From an uncultured Flavobacteriales bacterium (GTDB lineage Bacteria; Bacteroidota; Bacteroidia; Flavobacteriales; Crocinitomicaceae), in NCBI GenBank assembly GCA_946479285.1, contig CAMLFH010000015.1, positions 23,598 through 87,597 of the forward strand: a stretch of DNA of 64,000 nucleotides, read 5' to 3'. This document shows, one piece after another, positions 1-8,111 of this stretch. The position numbers and the translations under genes are program-made. The notes below the pieces were generated by a model. It had not been told where the DNA came from. It saw only the letters and a program-made list of their open reading frames with translations, and did no database searches. The stretch's first letter is position 1; each line of letters starts with the position of its first letter.

Positions 1-2
1 AT

Positions 3-1001
<999 letters not shown>

Positions 1002-1006
1002 ATCGT

Positions 1007-1030
1007 AGGGATCGGTCGAGACTGATCCCT
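1007..1030 (+). terminator. stem-loop after rtcB
   Basis: A stem of about 10 bp (AGGGATCGGT paired with ACTGATCCCT) with a 4-nt loop lies five bases after the rtcB stop. It has no T-run after it, only AT-rich sequence, so it may be a weak terminator or a 3'-end-stabilising hairpin. Confidence 0.5.
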
Positions 1031-1200
1031 ATATATTCAAAATGATTTATATTTATGCTCGAAATGAATTTAAAAGCGACATATAATTTTCCCGGTCAAC
1101 AGTTGATACTCCCGAAAATTTGGAGAGGAAAGGACAAATTGTGTGTGCTATTTTGGAATGAATTTCGATAAAAGAAAGTCACTATTGAATACAAATACAG

Positions 1201-1230
1201 GCGTCCAGGTAACATTGGACGCTTTTTTTT
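1201..1230 (+). terminator. strong intrinsic terminator in the rtcB-downstream region
   Basis: GCGTCCA at 1201-1207 pairs with TGGACGC at 1216-1222 and is followed by eight T. No ORF precedes it between 1031 and 1200, so it probably ends a short non-coding RNA or the rtcB transcript. TCAAC-A-GTTGA upstream, near 1097-1107, forms another small hairpin in the same possible transcript. Confidence 0.8.
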
Positions 1231-1413
1231 TGAATTTTTTTGAGTAAAAATGAACCCGAAAAACTAAGAAAATAAAAGAGTATTGAAACACAAAGCAATT
1301 GAGAGACAGTCGGTTGCCGGAAGGGTAAAAATCTGCAGAATGCGGACAGGGATTTTATTGCCTTTAATTTTGATTTAACTAATTGATAATCAATAAAATA
1401 AATTCAAAAATTA

Positions 1414-1445
1414 TTTGGTAGATTCAAAAATTGGTTTCAACTTTG
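1414..1445 (+). promoter_or_regulatory. Bacteroidota-type promoter for a short transcript
   Basis: TTTG at 1414-1417, a 20-nt spacer, then CAACTTTG at 1438-1445, a one-base variant of the TAnnTTTG -7 box of Bacteroidota. Transcription would start near 1451 and reach the terminator at 1628-1655. Confidence 0.5.
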
Positions 1446-1450
1446 CCTCA

Positions 1451-1655
1451 CCGAAACAGATTGTTCAGGGAATTTAAAAATGACAACATGAAACAAGTAT
1501 TTATAATTATGCGACCGACACTCTTTGGTCAACTCAATGTCCCGACAGGGCAGCAATATACTTGTGAGCTATTACAAGAAATACATGGAAGGTTTCGATG
1601 AACCGGCTTTAAGCTGAACATTCATTGAAGCATCTCCATCCGGGATGCTTTTTTT
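1451..1655 (+). ncRNA. predicted short transcript (about 200 nt) with a possible 37-codon ORF
   Basis: The region is bounded by a promoter-like element (1414-1445) and a clear terminator (1628-1655). It contains a possible small ORF at 1488-1601 (37 codons, starting MKQVFIIMRPTLF) and a second overlapping frame at 1537-1617 ending in YMEGFDEPALS. I recognise neither, and their small size leaves open whether the RNA is coding or non-coding. Its place between rtcB and the tRNA-like cluster is the main reason to note it. Confidence 0.35.
1628..1655 (+). terminator. intrinsic terminator
   Basis: AAGCATC at 1628-1634 pairs with GATGCTT at 1644-1650, with a 9-nt loop and a T-run directly after. 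Confidence 0.8.
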
Positions 1656-1746
1656 GTGTCCTGAAATTTGAAAAATACTTCGTGTCGAATGGTTAAGCTT
1701 CATTCAACTGTCTCTTGAATAAGCTGATCAAACGATACGAATCTAT

Positions 1747-1818
1747 CCGGGAAGATAACGGTGGTTGTTTACCTGTTTTGGAAACAGGGGGTCGTAGGTT
1801 CGAATCCTGCTTCTCGGA
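1747..1818 (+). tRNA. tRNA-like A, Pro(UGG)-like
   Basis: Folds as a cloverleaf. The acceptor is CCGGGAA/TTCTCGG (one G-U), the anticodon arm CCTGT-TTTGGAA-ACAGG has anticodon UGG, the variable region is GGGTC, the T arm GTAGG-TTCGAAT-CCTGC is canonical and the discriminator is A. C1-G72, A73 and the anticodon agree with tRNA-Pro. The D arm is poor (TAAC/GTTT with one mismatch) and its loop is not of the usual AGNNGG form. No CCA is encoded. It may be a divergent tRNA, a phage-like tRNA or a tRNA mimic tied to the neighbouring RtcB. Confidence 0.6.
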
Positions 1819-1825
1819 CGAGTCA

Positions 1826-1888
1826 GAATGAGATGAAAAAGAGAATGAAGAAAAATGGTTCCTCATTTTCGCTCTATTTCTCGTTCTG
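1826..1888 (+). repeat. long inverted repeat between tRNA-likes A and B
   Basis: CAGAATGAGA near 1826 pairs with TCTCGTTCTG near 1879-1888, and the inner GAATGAAGAAAAATG pairs imperfectly with CCTCATTTTCGCTC. The same CAGAATGAGA motif family recurs at 4836-4905, 4985-5017 and 5439-5486. Confidence 0.6.
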
Positions 1889-1896
1889 TTTTAAAT

Positions 1897-1969
1897 GCGG
1901 GAATGGCGGAATGGCATACGCGTCTGATTTAGGATCAGGATTTTGAGAGTTCGAGTCTCTCTTCCCGTA
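1897..1969 (+). tRNA. tRNA-like B, Leu(UAG)-like with a short variable loop
   Basis: The acceptor is GCGGGAA/TTCCCGT, the D arm GCG/CGC has GG in the loop, and the anticodon arm TCTGA-TTTAGGA-TCAGG has anticodon UAG. The T arm GAGAG-TTCGAGT-CTCTC is perfect and the discriminator is A. The 5' half resembles tRNA-Leu, but the variable region is only 5 nt, while bacterial tRNA-Leu normally has a long class II arm. It could be a divergent tRNA or a tRNA-like RNA that does not serve translation. Confidence 0.6.
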
Positions 1970-2003
1970 CAATTGCCTTTTAGTTTAATGGCAATATATA
2001 AAT

Positions 2004-2091
2004 CCGGAGAGATAACGGTGGTTGGTTTACCCGTTTTGGAAACGGGAGGTCACAGGTTCGTCCCGATAGCTATCGGGACCCACTCTTCGGA
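2004..2091 (+). tRNA. tRNA-like C, Pro(UGG)-like, T arm interrupted by a palindrome
   Basis: The acceptor CCGGAGA/TCTTCGG, the D region and the anticodon arm CCCGT-TTTGGAA-ACGGG (UGG) are intact and closely related to copy A. After TTCG of the T loop, an 18-nt perfect palindrome (2061-2078) breaks the sequence, and the 3' T strand no longer pairs well. The palindrome core CCCGATAGCTATCGGG looks like a dispersed repeat. This is either a dead tRNA or a tRNA-like RNA with an extra arm. A terminator follows directly. Confidence 0.5.
2061..2078. repeat. 18-bp perfect palindrome inside tRNA-like C
   Basis: TCCCGATAGCTATCGGGA reads the same on both strands and sits in the T loop of a tRNA-like sequence. 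From memory, palindromes of this kind are dispersed in Flavobacteriia; I could not verify copy number here. Confidence 0.7.
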
Positions 2092-2093
2092 CG

Positions 2094-2120
2094 AAAGATC
2101 AGTCACCTGAATCTTTTTTT
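2094..2120 (+). terminator. terminator of the tRNA-like A-B-C segment
   Basis: AAAGAT-CAG pairs with CTG-A-ATCTTT around a TCAC loop and is followed by T residues. It suggests A, B and C are one transcript that ends here. Confidence 0.75.
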
Positions 2121-2276
2121 AGGGAAAAATAAATCTACGCAAAATGATTGCGCAGGTGCTTTTAACCTTTGTCATGTCAAAGAGAGAAAACGATCTTTCT
2201 AAGATAAACCGGGTCAAAAAAGGGTTACTTCTAAACAAACCTTCAAAGTTCACACCTTTTTGATTACCCGGTAAAT

Positions 2277-2402
2277 GAGATAGTAGCTCAGTTGGTAGAG
2301 CAAAAGCTTTTTAGTTTTTAGATTACACGAAATTCATTCGGTCAATAGGAACTTACTACTCTGTGGTTCTTTGGGTCGCGGGTTCGAGTCCCGTCTATCT
2401 CA
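2277..2402 (+). tRNA. tRNA-like D with GUG (His) anticodon and a 53-nt insertion in the anticodon arm
   Basis: The acceptor GAGATAG/CTATCTC (2277-2283/2395-2401) is perfect. The D arm GCTC-AGTTGGTA-GAGC is canonical, the variable region is GGGTC and the T arm GCGGG-TTCGAGT-CCCGT is good. The 3' anticodon half (2361-2372) reads C-T-GUG-G-T then TCTTT, as in tRNA-His. The 5' strand of the anticodon stem (AAAG, 2303-2306) is followed by about 53 extra nt (2308-2360) before the loop resumes. Removing them restores a 7-nt loop with one C-T mismatch in the stem. G-1:C73 of true tRNA-His is absent (position 73 is A). It may be an intron-bearing tRNA, a pseudo-tRNA or an RNA substrate for RtcB. Confidence 0.55.
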
Positions 2403-2437
2403 CAATTAGGTCAAAATAAGCTTACTTCATTGGTTTA

Positions 2438-2516
2438 ACGGTTCCCAGCCTGTCGTAACGACAGTGAAGACAGGGAGCCGTCTTTAGAAGCTTGCTGATT
2501 ACCTGATAAAACAGGT
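2438..2516 (+). ncRNA. stable stem-loop element E after tRNA-like D
   Basis: ACGGTTCCC (2438-2446) pairs with GGGAGCCGT (2473-2481). Inside it, CTGTCG-TAA-CGACAG (2450-2464) forms a second stem. AAGCTT at 2418-2423 and 2488-2493 could close the whole as a cloverleaf-like fold. A further ACCTG/CAGGT hairpin (2501-2516) follows. It is not a recognisable tRNA; it could be a degenerate one or a leader structure upstream of the gene at 2601. Confidence 0.45.
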
Positions 2517-2600
2517 CAATTATTTCTTACTTATAGGTGTTCGCACCACATTATGGAATAGAAATAAGATTACCGTTTTTTATAATTAACAACTATTACT

Positions 2601-4838
2601 ATGAGAAAAGAACTAACAAAAGTAGCGTTGAGATATAACGCATTGTTCCTGGAAGATGCTTCATTGGAAGTGAACGAGGGAAAAACACTAAACGAAACGA
2701 CAATTGTCCTGGTGGCAAACTGCAATAAATTGGGATTCACTTTTTCGGAAGCATTATTGGCTAAAGTCAATACACTGACACCAATGGCGAAACTGGAACT
2801 ATTGGAAGATCTGAAAGAAGCTGCCGGCGTGGGGAAGAACTGGGTTCCTTTGGTAAAACAATGGGATAATCCAACAGGAGAAGGTTTTTTAGACCATGTA
2901 TTCACTTATTTGGCAAACGTATTTCAATCGAAAAAAGGTACAAAACTGGCTTGCGGACACATTATTCCTGAGGGAACGTTTCCTTTGGAGCGATACAACG
3001 GTTGTCCGTATTGTGGAACACAATTCGATACTTCCATGGAATTGGATTTGAAAGCTTCAACAAAATTGAAAGTATTGGAATTGTGGGGAGAAGAAGCATT
3101 GAAGAATCTCCTGCTTGATTTGCTGAAGTCGCCGGTTGCATTGGATGCCACCCAAGCTGAAAGCCTGGAAATCCTGGTTGCGAACTTCGGAGTGTCTGAC
3201 TTTTCGGTGATCGGAATGAAAGAAACACAGATGATCGTAATTGATGTACACTGTGCGAAAGGAGAATCTGAGCTGGTTTCAGGTTTGTTTTCAACTCCGA
3301 ATGATATTCTGCGCTATATCTGGTACAAGCATACGGGATTTTTGCAATTGGTAGAACCGAAAGTGATCCTGAAAAGAACTGTCCGCAATAATCACATGAT
3401 CGGACAACTTCAGAAAGACAATGTTTTAACCGAGAAAGAAAAACTGAAACTGAAGTTCTCAAGAACGGAATGTAAAATGTATGCCGACTGGCTGAACGGA
3501 TTGACGATGAATATCGAATCACAATGTGAAGCGATGCACCCGAAAAGAGAAATCTGGGTACGTGTAATCCGTGCACTTCGATTGGCTGAATACAGCAAAA
3601 GAAAAGGATTCGACCGGTTGAGAACTTTGCTGGATGTTTTCTACAATGAAAATTATGAGGTTTGGAACAGTAGAGTAAACCATTTCCGGTTGAAAATGGA
3701 TGCCGAGGAAACATTCCGTTTGTTGAAGCAGCGTCCGGGATTGTTTGCAAGATCTTTGTTCTCCAATATGCTTTACTTCGGTGCGGATGAAACGCTGGAA
3801 AACTTTAAAGAAGTCATGCATACCGTTCCGGCGAGATTGATCTTCAGTCTGAATATGTATGCGGAATATTATTTCGTGAAGAACGGTTCCAGAACGGTGA
3901 AACCCCTGGGAGCCGTTTCAAAACGAGTTCCGACAAACAAATTGCTGAACCTGTATTCAAACGAAGATCTGGAGCGAATGATTCAAAAAATAGAAGAACT
4001 AAGCCTGGCAGTGATTACAAAGTGTTTGGGTGAAGTGGGGAATGAGAATAAGACCATGTATATCGATGAATCCCTGTTCCAGATTCCATTGGCAATCGGA
4101 GATCGAAGTGCTCATGTTCAGGATTTGGTGGTAACACCAATGGGAACGCGTTTCAAAGTCGAAGGAGAGCTGGTGCGTTTGTACATGCATTGGGGAGAAG
4201 GTTTGCCGGCCCAGCATTTGGATATGGATTTGAGCTGCAGCGTGATCTACGAAAAACACACGGATTTTTGTTCTTTCTCGAATCTGACAACAATCGGATG
4301 TAAACATAGCGGTGACGTAAGAAGCATTCCGAATAAAGTAGGAGCTGTTGAATACATCGAACTGGATTTGGGAGAACTGGAAAGAAATGGTGCAAACTAT
4401 GTAAGCTTTACCTGTAATGCTTATTCCAGAGGAAGTTTGGCTGTGAATATGAAAGTGGGATGGATGAACAGCGCACTCCCGATGAAAATTCATTCCAACG
4501 GCGTGGCTTACAACCCGGCAGATGTGCAGCAGGAAGTTCGGATCAGACAAGGTTTGGATAAAGGAATGGTGTTTGGCCTTTTGGATGTTGTGAACAGAGA
4601 AGTTATCTGGCTGGAAATGCCGTTTGGAGGACAAGTTGTTCAAAACATGAATGGTGCAAACGTTTTGAGTTTACTACGCAAATTGGATTCAAAACTGAAA
4701 ATCGGTGAGGTCCTGAATCTGAAAGCCGAAGTTCAGGGACTGACACTGGTCACAGATCCATCTATGGCAGATGAGGTTTACGACCTGAATTGGGCTTCCA
4801 ATACGGCAAAAGTAACCGGTTTGCTATTAGGAGAATGA
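2601..4838 (+). CDS. zinc-knuckle/TerD-like protein, MXAN_6230/SCO0854 RING family-like
   Basis: 745 residues of unknown biochemical function. A zinc-binding knuckle is seen as C118-x-H120 and C135-x-x-C138. The central part is helical and charged. The C-terminal 200 or so residues have the pattern YMHWGEG ... MDLSCSVIYE ... HSGDVRSIP ... EYIELDLGEL, which I match from memory to the TerD-like part of MXAN_6230/SCO0854 RING-domain proteins. TerD-type domains bind Ca2+ in known members and often sit in stress or conflict loci. The gene follows rtcB and the tRNA-like cluster in the same orientation, so a role in RNA-damage sensing is possible (inference). It ends in a long inverted repeat that may terminate transcription. 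Confidence 0.65.
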   Translation: MRKELTKVALRYNALFLEDASLEVNEGKTLNETTIVLVANCNKLGFTFSEALLAKVNTLTPMAKLELLEDLKEAAGVGKNWVPLVKQWDNPTGEGFLDHVFTYLANVFQSKKGTKLACGHIIPEGTFPLERYNGCPYCGTQFDTSMELDLKASTKLKVLELWGEEALKNLLLDLLKSPVALDATQAESLEILVANFGVSDFSVIGMKETQMIVIDVHCAKGESELVSGLFSTPNDILRYIWYKHTGFLQLVEPKVILKRTVRNNHMIGQLQKDNVLTEKEKLKLKFSRTECKMYADWLNGLTMNIESQCEAMHPKREIWVRVIRALRLAEYSKRKGFDRLRTLLDVFYNENYEVWNSRVNHFRLKMDAEETFRLLKQRPGLFARSLFSNMLYFGADETLENFKEVMHTVPARLIFSLNMYAEYYFVKNGSRTVKPLGAVSKRVPTNKLLNLYSNEDLERMIQKIEELSLAVITKCLGEVGNENKTMYIDESLFQIPLAIGDRSAHVQDLVVTPMGTRFKVEGELVRLYMHWGEGLPAQHLDMDLSCSVIYEKHTDFCSFSNLTTIGCKHSGDVRSIPNKVGAVEYIELDLGELERNGANYVSFTCNAYSRGSLAVNMKVGWMNSALPMKIHSNGVAYNPADVQQEVRIRQGLDKGMVFGLLDVVNREVIWLEMPFGGQVVQNMNGANVLSLLRKLDSKLKIGEVLNLKAEVQGLTLVTDPSMADEVYDLNWASNTAKVTGLLLGE

Positions 4839-4905
4839 GAAAACAGAATGAGAACGAAGAAATATCGAATCCTTCATTCTCGACTCTCATTCTCATTTTG
4901 AATAA
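4836..4905 (+). repeat. CAGAATGAGA-family inverted repeat, possible terminator
   Basis: Purine-rich GAATGAGAAAACAGAATGAG overlaps the stop of the preceding gene and pairs with CTCTCATTCTCATTTT near 4885-4900. It may form a long stem that ends the upstream transcript. It is related to the repeat between tRNA-likes A and B. Confidence 0.6.
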
Positions 4906-4984
4906 AGTTTGCTGTTTTCCAACTTTCCTATATTCTGTTGAGAAAACGATCCCCAGGGCAATCCGGTCTTGGGGGTTTTGCATT

Positions 4985-5017
4985 GGGGGAATGAGAAATG
5001 AGAAACAGAATGAGGAG
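4985..5017. repeat. left inverted repeat flanking the four-helix-bundle pseudogene
   Basis: GGGGGAATGAGAAATGAGAAACAGAATGAGGAG-type sequence (quoted by position only beyond its CAGAATGAGGAG end). It matches the reverse complement of 5439-5486, so the two copies bracket the gene remnant at 5071-5417. Confidence 0.5.
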
Positions 5018-5070
5018 TTGATTGTGGATCTAAATGAAAATTCGTATATTAAGATAATAACCTTATTACT

Positions 5071-5417
5071 ATGTTTGAATTTCAGAATCTCGCAGTTTAT
5101 AAGAAAGCGAAACTTTTTCATTTAGAATCAAAGCAATTACTTAGTTTGATCCAATTAGAAAAAATAGAAAGAGATCAATTGTACCGGCATCTTTTAGTAT
5201 TGTACTAAATATTGCGGAAGGCTCAGGAAGGTCTTCAAATAAAGACAGGCGCAATTTCTTTGTTGTTTCAAGGGCTTCTGTATTCGAATGTGCATCTATT
5301 TTTGATTTGCTACACGATTCGAATGAGATTAATAAAGATACGTTTAATTCATTTTTGAAAAAAGCAGATGAACTTTCAAGAATCCTTTATGCAATGATCA
5401 AGAACCTGGAAAACTAA
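5071..5417 (+). pseudogene. frameshifted four-helix bundle (S23/IVS-type) protein
   Basis: The frame from ATG 5071 gives MFEFQNLAVYKKAKLFH...DQLYRHLLVLY and then a stop near 5205. The rest of the family is found in another frame: SFSIVLNIAEGSGRSSNKDR (near 5190-5250), then RNFFVVSRASVFECASIFDLL and an end at 5417. The total length of 347 nt (not a multiple of 3) confirms one net frameshift near 5180-5200. Such proteins are encoded in 23S rRNA intervening sequences and in stand-alone mobile cassettes. Inverted repeats on both sides support a cassette origin here. Confidence 0.75.
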
Positions 5418-5438
5418 TCGGTTTGATTTTGTATAATT

Positions 5439-5486
5439 CTCCTCATTCTCATTCTGTTTTTTCATTCTGTTTTCTCATTCTGAATT
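5439..5486. repeat. right inverted repeat, CAGAATGAG family
   Basis: Pyrimidine-rich CTCATTCTCATTCTG units repeated about three times. It is the reverse complement of the motif at 4985-5017 and reaches the stop of the converging eCIS membrane gene, where it may also act as a terminator. Confidence 0.5.
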
Positions 5487-6786
5487 ACGGCAACTTCTTA
5501 TTTCTGGTAAATTGCCGCATCAAAGGTAAAACGACCACCATCAAAATGGGCATGCAGAACAGGATCCAGGTATTCTTGCCGGAGGAAATTTCATCATCTT
5601 CCGTACACATGTAATTGAAGAGAGCTGCTAACAATATGAAGAATTCAATAGCCAAAATAATGGATGAAGCCAAAATGATTCCCAGGTTCTGATTCAATAA
5701 ATAGGAGAATGGAGGATAGAATAAGTATAACACAATAATCACCACAATGAGGGCCACTAAACCGATCAAAAACCATAAATACGATTCCCAGTTATTATCC
5801 GGGTTATCGCCCATGACTACAGGCCGGATGGAATTGACGGAGAAATTACTCAGAGTGCCGTTGTAATAAGCTGTATCGCCGGTACTGAACTTTGCCAGGT
5901 AAAAATGGCTGTTAATTTGAGTGAGCAAACTGAGATCCTGAATTTCCGAATAGCTAAAAGGATCTCCTTTCACGTAGTAATCATCCATGATATTAGTCGG
6001 ATCCAATAAGATAACATCATCAGCCATTAGGATCAAAGCATACATAAAATCTTCACCAATGATCTTTATATCTTTGGGTTCATGAAAAAACACCTTGAGC
6101 TTCATGTTTTTAATAGTCGGATACTTGGAAGCATCCATAACTCTGCGCATCGCTTTTGCGAATTGGGCCATCGCTCTTTTTTCTTTGAAATTGAAATCCG
6201 GAAAGTATAAACTGATGGTTTTGATTTTGGAACTGTCTTGTTGAAGTGCCGTGAATATGTAAGAAATAGCCCGGATTACAGCATCTTCATTGGTGAGAAA
6301 TCGATTGGTGCGGGAAGCTCCGATGAAACGAAAGAGAAGTCCGTCATTTAAATACCCGGCACCGCCATATTCTTTTTCCTGGAATCGTTGTTGGAATTGA
6401 AGGTTTTCTCCCAGTGAAAATTCTTTGATCGAAATGCTGTTGGATAAAGCTCTTGGATAGCGGTGATTCCCGAAGTAATTATAGAATAGTTCTTTCCCGG
6501 AAACCTTTCCGAGGTCTTTTAAAATGCTGTCAAGTATTTTTTGATTTTTAATCAGATCGTTCAGGTTGACTTTTCCCTTGTAATACTTTTTCAGGAAAGC
6601 ATCCGCATTCGTAACATACACGGTATCGTGAATGTAAATCGTATCAAAATAGGGTTCGAAGAAGTAAGGGTCTTCCAACGCAGGAATATCCCACGGAGCA
6701 ACATAAGTTTGACCGCGCTGTCCTTGTCCGGAGGCTTGAAAAACCACCAAAAACAGGATGAATAGTTGAGTAATAAATTTCATCAT
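5485..6786 (-). CDS. eCIS-linked membrane protein with signal peptide and three C-terminal TM segments
   Basis: 433 residues and the last gene of the eCIS operon. It has an N-terminal signal peptide (MMKFITQLFILFLVVFQASG), a soluble part of about 310 residues, then three hydrophobic segments near 327-352, 362-385 and 400-420. I do not recognise the family. The spacing to the ATPase upstream is only 7 nt, so it is surely co-transcribed. A membrane protein in an otherwise cytoplasmic eCIS operon could anchor the particle, help release it by lysis, or sense the envelope. These are inferences. Confidence 0.8.
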   Translation of the reverse strand: MMKFITQLFILFLVVFQASGQGQRGQTYVAPWDIPALEDPYFFEPYFDTIYIHDTVYVTNADAFLKKYYKGKVNLNDLIKNQKILDSILKDLGKVSGKELFYNYFGNHRYPRALSNSISIKEFSLGENLQFQQRFQEKEYGGAGYLNDGLLFRFIGASRTNRFLTNEDAVIRAISYIFTALQQDSSKIKTISLYFPDFNFKEKRAMAQFAKAMRRVMDASKYPTIKNMKLKVFFHEPKDIKIIGEDFMYALILMADDVILLDPTNIMDDYYVKGDPFSYSEIQDLSLLTQINSHFYLAKFSTGDTAYYNGTLSNFSVNSIRPVVMGDNPDNNWESYLWFLIGLVALIVVIIVLYLFYPPFSYLLNQNLGIILASSIILAIEFFILLAALFNYMCTEDDEISSGKNTWILFCMPILMVVVLPLMRQFTRNKKLP

Positions 6787-6793
6787 TCAATTC

Positions 6794-8104
6794 TTAATTA
6801 ACCAATTTTCCTTCTTTTTCCAATTCCTTTTTGATGGTGTTTTTGAGCATCTCCAAATTCAGTTTATCGGATGCTTCCGGATTAAATAACTGCAATGCAC
6901 ACGATTGCACCACGTTGAGCATACTTCCTCCCGAAAGCTTAATAATCGCTGCTTCACGTAAGATTTCTTCCGCCTGTTCATCCAGCCATTCTTCCGGGAT
7001 GAGTCGCTGCCAAAGGTCATAGCGCAATTGCTGATTAGGAACCGGGAAGTATAAAATGGATTGAAATCTGCGAAAAAACGCTTCGTCCAGGTTGTCTTTG
7101 ATATTGGTTGCCAAAATCACCATTCCCGGGAAATCCTCGATCCGCTGAAGCAGGTAAGCAACTTCCTGGTTTGCATGCCTATCGTTCGAATCGGATGTTT
7201 CGGTCCTTTTTCCGAATAAAGCATCGGCTTCATCGAAAAACAAAATCCAGTTTTGATGTTCCGCACGATCGAAAATCTTTGCCAGGTTCTTTTCCGTTTC
7301 TCCAATGTATTTGGAAACGACCATGGATAGATCGATCCGGTAAACATCCATTTTGTGCTGTTTCCCAAGCAGGGAAGCTGTCAATGTTTTTCCCGTTCCC
7401 GGCGGACCATAAAACAAACAGCGGTATCCGCTTTTAAGGAATTTATCCAGGTTCCAGCGTTCGCGAATCGCAGAACCATTTTTCAGCCATTGAGTAATCT
7501 GTTCGAGTTCTTCCTTTAAATTATAAGGTAGAACCAGGTCCTTCCAATCCAACTTTGTTTCCATGCGTCGTGCCGGAAAATCACTGCTGTAATCCGGTCT
7601 GTAGTTACCGTTGCGGTACACTTTTGCCAAAAATTCATCCGAAACGCATAGTTTCCCGCTCAAATAAGGTTCTCCCGGACCCTGACTTTCCAGGCGGATC
7701 ACGTTTTCTTTGTAAAACCAATGTTCCTGGTCGAAGAGATTTACCACCAATTTGCGCTTTGTATCCGAATTGTGTGCCAGTAAAAAAGCCACCGTTTCAC
7801 CCGTTGGTAAAAAACCGTTGTGCGAAGTTCCTTTCCAGCCTCCGAATTCCGTATAAGGCCGATCCAGGTTTTTGTTCAGGATAAAAAACAAATCCAAACT
7901 CTGCGGACTGATATGCGGCATCAGCGCCAGTAATAAAGCCACTCTTTCTTCCCACGATATTTCTTTCCCCGTCCAATTGGCGATTTCATCCTTTTTGGGA
8001 AGCGGAATTTCCTCCAGGGATTTGTACTCGCTTTCCTGCCCGAAATAGAGCGCAAATGCGGTGTGAAGCAATGTTTGGAAGTATTGGATGGTGAATTTCA
8101 TCAA
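6794..8104 (-). CDS. eCIS AAA+ ATPase (Afp15-like)
   Basis: 436 residues. Walker A GPPGTGKT at about 234-241, Walker B ILFFDEAD at about 287-294, and the sensor region ILATNIKDNLDEAFFRRFQ follow the AAA+ pattern. The N-terminal 200 residues are the family-specific part seen in eCIS ATPases. In Afp and PVC loci the ATPase is a conserved accessory component that is needed for assembly or cargo handling and is not part of the finished particle. Here it lies directly after the cargo genes and 7 nt before the terminal membrane gene. Confidence 0.92.
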   Translation of the reverse strand: MMKFTIQYFQTLLHTAFALYFGQESEYKSLEEIPLPKKDEIANWTGKEISWEERVALLLALMPHISPQSLDLFFILNKNLDRPYTEFGGWKGTSHNGFLPTGETVAFLLAHNSDTKRKLVVNLFDQEHWFYKENVIRLESQGPGEPYLSGKLCVSDEFLAKVYRNGNYRPDYSSDFPARRMETKLDWKDLVLPYNLKEELEQITQWLKNGSAIRERWNLDKFLKSGYRCLFYGPPGTGKTLTASLLGKQHKMDVYRIDLSMVVSKYIGETEKNLAKIFDRAEHQNWILFFDEADALFGKRTETSDSNDRHANQEVAYLLQRIEDFPGMVILATNIKDNLDEAFFRRFQSILYFPVPNQQLRYDLWQRLIPEEWLDEQAEEILREAAIIKLSGGSMLNVVQSCALQLFNPEASDKLNLEMLKNTIKKELEKEGKLVN

Positions 8105-8111
8105 TAGAAAG

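Noticed and set aside
1761..1946. 61-codon ORF across tRNA-likes A and B
   Set aside because: It runs over two cloverleaf folds and an inverted repeat and has no protein-like features.
2277..2402. Group I or group II self-splicing intron in the tRNA-like gene
   Set aside because: 53 nt is far too short for the catalytic core of either class.
4790..5125. 111-codon ORF after the RING/TerD gene
   Set aside because: It crosses the inverted repeats and the start of the four-helix-bundle remnant in another frame; its sequence is low-complexity.
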